The notes beneath the pieces are model-generated. The model was not told where the DNA came from. It saw nothing but the letters and a program-made list of their open reading frames with translations, and did no database searches. A program made the position numbers and the translations under genes. Shown here piece by piece: positions 23,691 to 33,730 of a stretch of DNA of 64,000 bases (positions are counted from its first letter, which is position 1; every line of letters starts with the position of its first letter). The stretch is taken from assembly GCA_028571685.1 (NCBI GenBank), contig CM053154.1, forward strand, positions 18,446,001-18,510,000. Reading direction: 5' to 3'. The stretch is from Heterohyrax brucei. Its lineage: Eukaryota > Chordata > Mammalia > Hyracoidea > Procaviidae.

Positions 23691-24079
23691 ATACACCACC
23701 ACCACCACCAATCTTCATCGTAAGCCCTGATAACAATTTAGACAGCAGTTTTTCCAGGTAAGAATTTCATTTAAGTGAAGAAAACATTCCCCAGTCTTTG
23801 CTGGACCACAGTTTGTTATTAGCACTGTCTCTAAGCAACAAATGGAACGTATGACTCATTAAAGTCCCAAAATGCCAAATTTCTAAACAAGCGAGCCCTT
23901 GCAAAATAATCAACAGAATCCAATGGACTCTGTTACATTCTTCTAACCAGAAATCATTATCTCCAACGCTGCCATTATTCCCCCCTTAAAGCCATCTTCT
24001 GTACTCTGGTTAGCTAAATGGAAATTGTCATTCTTGATAAATAAAGATTTTTCTTTCTGAGATTATGCCCCTTGGGTAC

Positions 24080-24126
24080 CTGGACTCTTCTGAGGTTTGG
24101 GTTCCATTATGACTGATTGTTTTCAC
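24080..24126 (-). CDS. PLEKHS1: PLEKHS1 first coding exon
   Basis: A 47-nt exon after acceptor tctttcttttcaacag (AG at 24128-24127). Coding is 24107-24080: ATG at 24107-24105, reading MEPKPQKSP plus the first base of Gly, identical to what I recall of the human N-terminus. An in-frame TGA lies 18 nt upstream of the ATG in this exon, which fixes the start. The donor is GTACCC (GT at 24079-24078), a weaker donor. The 19 bases before the ATG are 5'UTR. Confidence 0.92.
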
Positions 24127-24165
24127 CTGTTGAAAAGAAAGATTAAATGTTAGTTTGTTTTTTTT

Positions 24166-24210
24166 TAAGTCACTGTCAAGTTCATTATGACTCATAGTAA
24201 CCATGTGTAT
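24166..24210 (-). repeat. AfroSINE tail fragment
   Basis: Only the module cactgtcaagttcattatga is present. What follows (24215-24700) is not AfroSINE and I do not recognise it. Confidence 0.6.
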
Positions 24211-24882
24211 TAGTCCTGCAAGAAATGATTCACCGATGAGCCGCTGAATAATGGAGCGTTGGGATGTGCTCGGGAATGGTGGTGAGATGGGTTGCTAGCC
24301 TCCTCCTTTGGCTTTTCCTTAGTAATTTTCTTCCTGATCTGATGGTAGGTATGGTATCAAGACATATCCAAGTAGCTTCTGCTCACCAAATGAGCAAGTA
24401 GTTCTGTACAAGTATTGTGAAGATGATCAGAGGAGCAGTTCTCCCTGAACTTTCACAATCTGTGCTTCTAAGTGGTTCTGACAAGAGAGCCCCTGAAGGA
24501 TGATGACATTGAAGACGAGAGATAAAGGCAGAGTTGGAACACCAGGGATCAAGACTGCAGAGAAAACCTTCATGGCCAAGAGGAAGTTCAAGATAAGCCG
24601 TTCTCTATTCTGGGAACTCTCTTTCTCTAGGGGGAAGTGTAACAGCAAGGACCAGGGAAGTCACCTAAGGCTGCCCAACTCTGGGGGCTGAGGCTGACAT
24701 CCTGATGCTGAATCTGAGATGTGAAGGCCTTTCTTGGGTAAGTCAGCCAGCCATCTCATGACCAATCTGGCATCTAAGAGCAAGTTAGCCAACTCATAGC
24801 AAACTCTATAAGATGAAGTAGAACTGCCCCATTAAGTTTCCTAGTCTCTAGTCTTTTCTAGACTTAATTATTGTCCCACCAG

Positions 24883-25041
24883 GGCCCTGGTGGCATAGTG
24901 GTTAAGGGCTATGTCTGCTAACCTCTCAGTCTGAATCCACCAGGTGCTCTTTGGAAACTCTGTGGAGCTGTTCTACTCTGTCCTATAGAGTCACTGTGAG
25001 TGGGAATCGATTTGATGGCACTGGATTTGGTTTTGGTTTGG
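24883..25041 (+). repeat. AfroSINE copy
   Basis: A sense copy (ggccctggtggcatagtggt through ggatttggttttggtttg). An antisense AfroSINE fragment (about 24780-24880) lies immediately to its left. Confidence 0.88.
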
Positions 25042-25412
25042 GCTGTTTTAACAAGACTCTCAAAATAGAAAGAATGCATTCCACAGGTAACAGGGAGAGG
25101 AGACAAGGGACCCTTACTATCCCAATTAGCATCATGGGATTCCTCCCCTCATGAGTTCTCCCTTTCTGCAGCATAAACTCATTCTTTGCTCTTAGGATAT
25201 AAATGAGTCATAGCAGCTTACTATTGGAAGACCGAGTGGGAGCCTTCTTAACCCTGAAATCACTCCTTTCCGACTTAGTCAATTACAACAGTAATTATTT
25301 GGACAAATTGCAACCTTTCCAGGAGGTCTTGAAACATGTTGACAACTGTATACTGAACAACTAATGTCCTTAGCTCTGAATAGGGATAATGGGTACACTC
25401 AGCAATATGCAG

Positions 25413-25582
25413 TGGAAACCCCGATAGTGTAGTGGTTAAGTGCTACAGCTGCTAACCAAAAGATCACATCCACCGGGTGCTCATTAGAAACTGTACGTGG
25501 CAGTGCTACTCTTACCTATAGGGTCACTGTGAGTCAGAATTGACTCAACGGCATTGTAGTGGCTTTTTTTTTTTTGGTTTTG
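25413..25582 (+). repeat. AfroSINE copy with target duplication
   Basis: A sense copy flanked by a direct repeat of cagcaatatgca (about 25400-25411 and 25583-25596) and ending in a T-rich tail. Confidence 0.9.
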
Positions 25583-26031
25583 GCAGCAATATGCAATACC
25601 TGGGAAACATGTCAGACCACTGAGGCTGAAGCTGTTTGTCCGCTAGGAAAGGAATTCTGCATTGGGAAGTGAAAAACAACCTACCTACCATAGATAAGTT
25701 TAAAAAATTTATCCCTAAGCTATTTTATCTAATCCATGAGGTTCTTTATCATTTCAGAGGTTTTATTGCCTGAAGTCGAAGTGGGAACTAAGGGTTTTAA
25801 GCCCATTGCTCTTGCCTCCTGTACCAGTTACGGGACTTGGCCAGCCCTTCTGTGTGACGTTTAGCCTAGTGAGTGATGGTGCTAAAAGACCACGTCAGAG
25901 GGCTGGGCAGGAAGAATTAGCGCTGGATGATAGATTTTAAGGGTAGCATGTTTATTGCAAGTTATTTTTGATTGCTCTTTGTTGAGAACTGCAAAATAAT
26001 TTTTTTCTTGATAAAATACTAATTATTTATA

Positions 26032-26178
26032 AAACCAAGCCTGTTGCTGTTGAGTTGTTTCTGACTCATAGCAACCCCATAGGACAGAATAGAACAGTTC
26101 ATAGGGTCTCCCAGGAGTGGCTAGTGGACTTAAACTGCCAACCTTGTGACTAGCAACTGGTCACCTAATCCCTGTGCC
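26032..26178 (-). repeat. AfroSINE copy
   Basis: Antisense, aaccaagcctgttgctgttg through ccctgtgcca; the outer head is lost. Confidence 0.85.
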
Positions 26179-26649
26179 AATTATTTACTTACTAGTAAGT
26201 AATTATCTATATAATAATATCATTCATAAAAAGATTGCAATTCATAAAATGAGTTTATATAACTTACGTGTTTCATGCCTTTAAGCAGTGAGATAACTGT
26301 ACTTCTATGAGACAGTTCATTTTACAAATGAAATACTGTCACTGAGAGAAGAAGAGGGACTTGATCACTGGACTTGCACTTGGTCCCCTGGCAGAACCCC
26401 GCACTGCCACACTGGTGCTCGCAAATGCTCCTGGCAACATTATGCTGTCTGCACAGTGAGGAAGGCAGAGTGTGCTTGGGGGGACATCTCTGTCCTTCCA
26501 GCATCTGTGAAAAACTCCAAAGACGTGTATAGGGCTCACTTCTTCCACCATAAAATGAGATTACAGAGAGGACATAAGGTGTGGTGGTTTAGAGTAGTAA
26601 CTCTGGAACGTGGGGTTAAATTTCATCTCCGTCTTATGTGAGTTGGTGA

Positions 26650-26880
26650 TGACTTCACTATGTCTAACAACAATGACAATTCCATCACCATGAGCAACGT
26701 GATCTTAGATGCATTGTGGTACTTCTCTTATACTTCCTTTTCTTTGTCTGTAAACTGGAGGTAACAATAGTATCAGCCTCGTAAGATTGCTGTGAGTATC
26801 AAGGAGATGATATGGTGAAGAGTACTCAGTATATAATAGATGCTCAATCAATGCTAGTTTTAAGTTTTTTCCAGCTCAGA
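26650..26880 (+). repeat. MIR element
   Basis: Contains the MIR-like core ctttgtctgtaaactggagg and the tail atagatgctcaatcaatgct. Confidence 0.65.
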
Positions 26881-26925
26881 TGGTCTATGATTCTATGACT
26901 GTTCAATAATGACTAACATTCAATG

Positions 26926-27100
26926 AGGAGACCCTAGTGGCGTAGTGATTAAGAGCTACAGCTACTAACCAAAAGAGTAGCAGTTTGAATCCACCAGATA
27001 CTCCTTGGAAATCCTGTAGTACAGTTCTGCCTTGTCCCATAGGGTTGCTATGAGTCACAGTCAGCTTGACAATAACTGATTTTTTTTTTTTTTGGCTTTG
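26926..27100 (+). repeat. AfroSINE copy
   Basis: A sense copy (ggagaccctagtggcgtagt through aataactgat plus a T run). Confidence 0.9.
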
Positions 27101-27161
27101 TTTAAAACATTTATAGAAAGCTAACACATTCAAAGCATCTGTATAAGATTTCATATTAGAA

Positions 27162-27323
27162 AAAAAACCAAAGCAAATCCACTGCCATCGATTCCAACTC
27201 ATAGCAACTCTAAAGGTCAGAGTAGAACTGCTGCATAGTTTCCAAGGAGCATCTGGTGGATTTGAACTGCTCACTATTTGGTTAGCAGATGTAGCACTTA
27301 ACCACTGAGCCACCAGAGTTTCC
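27162..27323 (-). repeat. AfroSINE copy
   Basis: Antisense, aaaaccaaagcaaatccact through gccaccagagtttcc. It faces the previous copy across about 60 bp, so the two could pair as a hairpin in RNA. Confidence 0.9.
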
Positions 27324-27334
27324 AAATACATTAT

Positions 27335-27392
27335 ATTAAATGTGTGTGTGTGTGTATGTGTATGTATATATAAACATACATATACTCTTGCT
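27335..27392 (+). repeat. (TG)n/(TA)n microsatellite
   Basis: Impure tgtgtgtgtgtg followed by tatatgtatatataaacata. Confidence 0.85.
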
Positions 27393-27856
27393 TAATCCTC
27401 ATTAACAACAATATAAAGCTTGTATTATTTTCACAGAGATACATTACTCTTTTTACAGATGAGGAAACCACAGAGATTAAGCAACTAGACTTTGAACACA
27501 TAATTAAAAAGAAGCAAAGTTAGAATTCTAACCCAGGCAGTCTGACTTGAAAGTCACTGTCTTAAATACTTTGCTTTCCTCCTAAGACGGAAGAATTTCT
27601 GCTCGGCTTTCTCATCATTGCTCTCCTCCTCCCCGCAAAACACAAATTTCTGATGTAGCTCTTTGATTTCATTCCAGAGAAGCTACCCACGGTCATCACC
27701 TAACCTGTTTATTGTAATGTGATTTAAGATTTGGAGCTCCTTGCTCTATGGACTAAAAAGCTCCTTCAGAAAGCTCCCATAACACCATTTTGCTTAATTA
27801 AGCTTATAGATCACCACCCCTTGAGAACCCAAGGGGGCTACATAAAGTATACTTAC

Positions 27857-27966
27857 TGGAAGGTAGGTGACCACTGATTCAGGTTGCAGCCCTGTGCTTG
27901 GGTCTCCTGGACTCGCTCTTTTGCACTCTGCTCTCTGGGCTGCAGGCTGAGGATTAAGTCCAGGTT
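27857..27966 (-). other. PLEKHS1: Probable PLEKHS1 5' untranslated exon
   Basis: A strong donor GTAAGTATAC (GT at 27856-27855) ends this 110-nt candidate. A possible acceptor ttgaacag (AG at 27968-27967) has a poor pyrimidine tract, so the exon may instead be the first exon and extend further to higher coordinates. It is open in one frame, but exon 24080-24126 has an in-frame stop before the ATG, so it would be untranslated. The position fits a 5'UTR exon upstream of the start codon exon. No TATA box or CpG island is evident. Confidence 0.5.
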
Positions 27967-28500
27967 CTGTTCAAAATGTGAACCAACAGGAAGTTCCTAA
28001 ACCACTACCCGTAGGTAGATTTTACTGTTGCCCAAGTTGAAGTGGAAGCTGGTGCCCGCGGGGAAGTCCTGGGCTTTCTTTCTTTCTTCTTGTGGTTTGG
28101 CACAGCACTGCCCTTGGGACTTGTGCTATCTGTCTTCCAAATACGAAAGCAAACAAATAAAATATTCCCAGGTAGACTTTGGGCCACAGTTATAATGACT
28201 CTTACTGAGGACAGCAGGAGCCCAGCCTTGATCTTCCTTAGTGCTAATCACTGAGGCGATTCCTTTGCCTCCCACCCGTGTGTGTCCCACCAGGGCCATT
28301 CTGGGAAGAGGAGAAAGGGTTCCTTTGTATTAAATGAGGAAGCACAAATCTGGAGAGATGTGCCAAGTGCTCTAATGTATTTGTACATGTCAAGCGTTTC
28401 CAGGAAGGATTGCTTATTCATTGATAATGGAGATGCTATCATCAGTAGGGTGGTAATAGGCTGCTCTTGGGCTTGACCACCCAACAGATCTTAAAATAAG
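27967..28500. promoter_or_regulatory. Candidate PLEKHS1 promoter region (by position only)
   Basis: The sequence just upstream of the probable first exon is repeat-free and non-AT-rich, unlike its surroundings. Repeat-poor DNA next to a 5' exon is what a promoter would look like. I see no definite TATA, Inr or CpG cluster, so this rests on position. Confidence 0.3.
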
Positions 28501-28502
28501 CA

Positions 28503-28630
28503 GGCCACTGAAAGGTCAGTAGTTGGAATCTAACGGACATTCCTTGGAAACCATATGGGGTGATTCTACTCTGTCCTATAGGGTCACTGTGAGTTGGAAT
28601 CAACTTGACTACAACAGGATTTTTTTAACT
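28503..28630 (+). repeat. AfroSINE, 5'-truncated
   Basis: Starts within the tRNA-like part (ctgaaaggtcagtagttgga) and runs to the tail gagttggaatcaacttgact. Confidence 0.85.
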
Positions 28631-28765
28631 AGCATGGTCAGTTTTAGATCTGCTGTGTGGCTGCCTGGCCCCTGAGGGGACTTAGATATACTGTCATTTA
28701 TATTGCAAATTGTTAGGAGGAAGGAGGAAGTGGTACTGAAGTTTATCTTGTTATGCAACCTTTGG

Positions 28766-28942
28766 AGTCCCTGTCTGGTGCAATGGTTAACACTGTCTAC
28801 AAAAGGTTGGAGGCTGGAGTCCACTCCAAGGTGCCTTAAAATAAATGCTTAATGATCCCAGCGATGAGCTATTGAAAGCCCTGTAGACCACAGGGTAGTC
28901 TGGCCTGTATGAAGCCATAAGGAGTCCAGCTCAACAGCCAGC
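28766..28942 (+). repeat. AfroSINE-related variant
   Basis: A tRNA-like head (ggagtccctgtctggtgcaa) with the same unusual body as 10110-10310 (gatgagctattgaaagccct). A short AfroSINE tail fragment follows at 28943-28985. Confidence 0.65.
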
Positions 28943-29019
28943 CAGCCAAGTGTCATCGAGTCGAATCTGACTCATGGAGCAACTGTTTTGTTTTGTTTTA
29001 ATACATATCACTTTAAGAA

Positions 29020-29075
29020 AATAAAGTGATTATTATATTATATATATTATATATTATTATATTATATTATCTTCA
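29020..29075 (+). repeat. AT-rich simple repeat
   Basis: A run of attatatattatattattat-type sequence. Confidence 0.85.
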
Positions 29076-29079
29076 TTAG

Positions 29080-29295
29080 GAGTCATGAGCTTGACTTAAC
29101 TCTGGCGTGTAATCAGTGTGTGTCTTTGGCAAGTTCCTTGTTAACTCAGAAATTGTCTCGGAGTCTGTTTCCTCATTGGTAAGATGAACAGGATAATATT
29201 GACTTAAGGACTTTTAAAGAATTAAGTAGAATTGTACACATAAAAAACATCTGGCACAGTGATTGATCCATGTTAAACATGCAGCAAGCATTATT
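29080..29295 (+). repeat. MIR element
   Basis: MIR-like phrases (gtctttggcaagttccttgt; ctgtttcctcattggtaaga; catctggcacagtgattgat). Confidence 0.7.
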
Positions 29296-29387
29296 TCTCT
29301 CAGTTTTTTGGGGGGGGTTCCTTTTGTCCCTTGTGGGGGATCCAGATACTACTGACTCCTTTACTTTAAAGACTAAATTGCTTCTGA

Positions 29388-29840
29388 CCCAAGCCGTAGT
29401 ATTTTCAATAGCCTAGCATTTCACGTGAAAGCTGGGCAATGAATAAGGAAGACCAAAGAATTGATGCTTTTGAATTATGCTGTTGTGGAAATAAATATAT
29501 TGAATGTACCATGGACTGCCAAAAGAATGAATAAATCTATCTTGTAACAAGTACAATCAGAATATTCCACAAATGTGAAGATGGTGAGATTTTGTCTCAC
29601 TTACCTTGGGCTTGTTATCAGGAGGGATGAATCCCTGTAGAGTGCTATCAAGCTGAGGAAAGTAGAGAGTCAAGGCAAAAGACAGACCCTCAAAAAATGG
29701 GCTAATACCGCGGCTACAACAGTGGGCTCAGTCAGAACAATTATTGTGAGGACGACACAGGATCAGGCAGTGGTGTGCTTTGTTGTGCACACGGACCCAA
29801 TCGGCAGGAAATGGCTGGATGCCACCTCACAACAACAGTT
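29388..29840 (+). mobile_element. RTE/BovB-type LINE 3' end, sense
   Basis: Sense RTE text: cttctgacccaagccgtagt, gtgaaagctgggcaatgaat, gtaccatggactgccaaaag, and the 3' end gctttgttgtgcacac. This is the C-terminal part of the RTE ORF, full of stops. Confidence 0.85.
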
Positions 29841-30019
29841 AAATTTTAGACACTTAGCAATGATGTTTTTTATTGTTTATTTCCTACATAGGACCGGTTT
29901 TGCTTGAATTGAGAGACACAGTTTCTTGGAATGTATTTCCCTGAAAGTTTCTTTAGGTCATTGTCTAATAGAGAATTCACCTGGACTTAGTCTCTACTCC
30001 AGGAAGGTCGTCTAGTCTC

Positions 30020-30470
30020 TGTTGTTGTTATTAGGGGCCACTGGTTCCAGCTTATGGCAGCCCTATGTACAACAACACAGTGCACTGGCCAGCCTCGTGC
30101 TGTCTCTCGTATCATTTATCCACTTGAGCCCACTGTTGCTCCCACCGTGCCAAACTGTTTTGTTGAGGGTCTTCTTCCTCTTTTTCACTGACCTGTTGCT
30201 TTACCAAGCATAATGGCTTTCTTCGTGAACTGGTCCCTTCTGATAACCTGTCCAAAGTGTGTAAGATACGTCTCCCCATCCTCTCTTTTAAGGAGCACTC
30301 TGGTTGTACTTCTTCCAATATGGGTGTGTTCATATTGTTGGCAGTCCATGGTATGTATTTTCTGCCAGAACCATAGTTCAAGTTTATCAGTTCTTCCCTC
30401 TTCATTGTTTATTATTCAGCTGTCGCTTGCTCACAGGGCATTGAAAATAGATCAATTCTAAATCCTCAGC
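30020..30470 (-). mobile_element. RTE/BovB-type LINE 3' end, antisense
   Basis: Antisense RTE text (gttgttattaggggccactg; gggtcttcttcctctttttc; ggcagtccatggtatgtatt). With the previous copy it forms a tail-to-tail pair about 180 bp apart. Confidence 0.82.
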
Positions 30471-30540
30471 ATTTTCCAATTGCTTGGGGTGTCTTTGATG
30501 AGTCGCTGGGACCACTCCCGATGACAGTTACATTAACTAA

Positions 30541-31090
30541 AGTTATGTGAATAAGGGTTGGAGCTGCCCATACCAGGGACCAGACACCTGGAGCTTTGGG
30601 GCCGTGGATATCAGCCCGACTTTTGGAGAGGGGAGAGGAGGTACAGATTGAGTTCAGTTATGCGAGTAGTGATTCAATCATGCCTATACTGAAGCCTGTA
30701 TAAACACTGAGGACATGGAGGCTTGGGGGAGCTTGCCTGATGAACAGTATTCTGTGTCCATTGAAGTGCCAGGAGAGTGGCACATCCCTGGGACATGGAA
30801 GCTTCACATTTGACCCTCCCAGAACTTACCTTGCTTTTTTCTCCCTTTGGGTGGCTTCGACTTGTGTCTTTTTGCTATAGTAAAACTGTGATTGCAGGCA
30901 TAGAGCTTTCAGTGAGTTTCACAAATCATTCCAGCAAATTCTCAAGCTGGGGGTACAGTAGGAACCCTTGAATTGAGAATCAGAAGTGAGAGTGGCCCTG
31001 GGAGCCCCAAGTTTGTACCTGGAGTCTTAAATGAGAGTAGTCTTGTGGAGGACTGTGCCTTTAACCTGTATGGTTTGGGCTAATTCTGGG
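30541..31090 (+). repeat. Ancient interspersed repeat, type uncertain (LTR-like)
   Basis: Contains gtgattcaatcatgcctata, gcctgtataaacactgagga and gaacccttgaattgagaatc, text that recurs in old mammalian LTR-type repeats. Named by general resemblance only. Confidence 0.45.
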
Positions 31091-31239
31091 TTGTCAGTGT
31101 CAGAAGACATCTGCCATCAGCTTTGGGCTATTCTGGAAATAGTCTTTTCTATCTATACAATTTCTCTTTAATGAGACTTTACTAATTATAGCTCTAGGTA
31201 GTTCATACAAAGCTTGTATTGATCTCCATCAATACATCC

Positions 31240-31265
31240 ATCCATCCATCCCTCCATCCACCCAG
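31240..31265 (+). repeat. (CATC)n simple repeat
   Basis: catccatccatccatcc run within unrecognised sequence. Confidence 0.8.
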
Positions 31266-31849
31266 ACCTCCCTGTCTATCCCACCTTATTCCAGGCTTTT
31301 CTTTTTTTTTTTTTATTTTTTTGTCTTATTTCCCCAATAATATTACAAAGTTCTTTGAGGAAAATGTTAATATAGCCCACATGTGCCTGGGAAAGCTAGT
31401 CATATTGTAGATGACACCTAATAAACTCATTAAAAAAAAATTGTCATGAAAGGGTGAGCTAAGCTTGGCACAGACACCAAATACCAAACTTTTGAAGCAT
31501 AAACATACCTATGAAATGCAAGCATAGTCTTCCTTATTAACTGTCTGCAGTGACCTGTAAACAAGATATTAGGGCAAATACCTATAAGGCAAATAAACAA
31601 TCAGCAGTTTACTTGAAATAGCTAAAGTGTAACCCCACGACTGTGCTATTTTGCTTCTCCATCACAAAAGCATTCTTTACCTCTATTTCACCTTAGACAC
31701 AATGTAACTGAAAAATTTATATTATATAACACCTAACATTTAAAGGAAGCCATTGTAGAAGTCTTCTTTTACATAGAATGTTTCACTTAATTCCCATAAT
31801 TCTGCAGAATAAATATTAAGCCAAGCCAAATACCGTCAAGTCGGATGCG

Positions 31850-32030
31850 ACTCCTGAAAAGGAGGAAACAGAGATTTATAGAGATTAAGTAACTTGTTCA
31901 AGGTCATGCAGATGGTATGTGACTGGCAGAAATCAAATTCTAGTCTGTCTCGACCCAGAAGCCTGAGTGTGCTCTTTCCTACCTGACACAGTATGTCTTG
32001 GGCTGGGATAGGAGTCCTGGGCACTCAACG
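31850..32030 (-). repeat. MIR, antisense
   Basis: Typical antisense MIR words (gattaagtaacttgttcaag; gcagatggtatgtgactggc). A short AfroSINE tail fragment (31820-31857) precedes it. Confidence 0.65.
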
Positions 32031-32574
32031 AGCTCTGCCACTGACTGACTGTGACATAGTGTAGATTGCCAACACTCTAAGCCTCATGTTCCCATTGCTG
32101 TCCCTTTACAAAAGAGCTCAAGTGAGAACTCTTCCAGCTCTCATTATGCTCATGTCCTTGAAGCAAAGCCAAAGACTTATCACTGTGTACGTTGTCTCAC
32201 TGCACATTGCATGCCTGTACCCCACGTGGATACTGAATGAATGACTAAAACAGGTGCCTTGTTGATGCCACCAGTGGAGAAGTGACATTGATTACATCAC
32301 TCCAGGGCATCCTTGCTATGCCTCTTCTCAGGAACAGGGAATTTGACAAGAACAAGGAGAAAGCTTGGGGGAAAAGAAAAAAAAAGTAATGAATTCCTTT
32401 TAGATTATGTCAAAGTGATAACAGAACCAAAGCGTAATCTGTTTTCTGTCATCTTGTTGATGGGTCTGAATGCCCTTAAGTTTATAAAAAGAAAGAGACA
32501 CGTGAGCTACTTTCTATGGTTGCAGGTGAAAAAAAATAATAATAATAGTAGCTTATGTTGTTGTTATTAGGGTC

Positions 32575-33098
32575 TGTCACGGATCGAATTGGTGTCCCTC
32601 CAAAAATATGTATAGAAATTTAGTTGGGTCGTGATTACTAATACTGTGTGATTGCCCTCCCTTTTTGTGATCCTCCTATGCTATATATTAAAGAGAATTA
32701 GGGTGGGGCTGAAAATCTCTTCCTAATGTCACCTCCCTGCTCCACTGTAAGGAGAGTTTCCCTGGAGTGTGGCTTGCACCACCTTTTTATCCTACAAGAG
32801 ATGAAACAAAAGAGAAGCAAGAAGAGAATTGGGACCCTCACACCATCAAGAAAGCAGCACCAGGAGAAGAGTGTGTCCTTCAGACCTGAGGTTCCTGCAC
32901 CAATATTCTCCCTCACTGAAGACTGATGCAACACAAGGACTTTCCTCCAGAGGTGACAAAGAGGGAAAGCCTTCCTCTGGAGTGGATATCCTGAACTTGG
33001 ACTTTTAGCCTACTGGACTGTGTAAAAACAAATGTTTCTTTGTTAAAGCCATCCACTTTGTGGTATTTGTGTTAGGGCAGCACTAGATGACTGAAACA
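32575..33098 (+). mobile_element. Solo MaLR-like LTR inside the RTE
   Basis: tgtcacggatcgaattggtg to cactagatgactgaaaca. RTE start sequence (gttgttgttattagggtc) lies left and its continuation (agtgccatcaagtcagttcc) right, so the LTR cut the RTE. Confidence 0.85.
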
Positions 33099-33730
33099 AG
33101 TGCCATCAAGTCAGTTCCAACTCATAGAAATAGAGCAAAACACTGCCCGGTCTTGCGCCATGTCCACAATCATTCTTATGCTTAAGCCCATTGTTGCAGC
33201 CGCTGTACCAATCCATCTTGTTGGGGGTCTTCCTCTTTCTCTCTGACCCTCCGCTCTACCAAGCGTGATGCCCTTCTACGGAGATTGATCCCTTCTGGCA
33301 ATATGTCCAAAGTATGTAAGACACAGTCATGCTGTCTTTGCTTTCGAGGACAACTCTGGTTGTACTTCCAGAACTGATGTGTTTGTTCTTTTGGTAGTCC
33401 ATGGTGTGCTCAGTATTCTTCTCCAATACTGCAGTTCACAGGTGTCAGTTCTTCTTCTGTCTTATTCATTGTCTGGCTTTCATGTGCATGTGATGTGATT
33501 GCAGATATGATGGCTTGGGTCAGGTGCACCTTAGTCTTCAAAGCGACATCTTTGCTTTTCAGCACTTTAAAGGGGTCTTTTGCGACAGATTTTCCCAGTG
33601 CAATGTGTTTTTTGATTTCTTGGCTGCTGCTTCCAAGGGTGTTGATTGTGGACCCAAGTAAAATGAAATCCTTGGCAATCTCACTCTTCTCACCATTTAT
33701 TGTGATGTTACTTACCAGTCCAGTTGTAAG

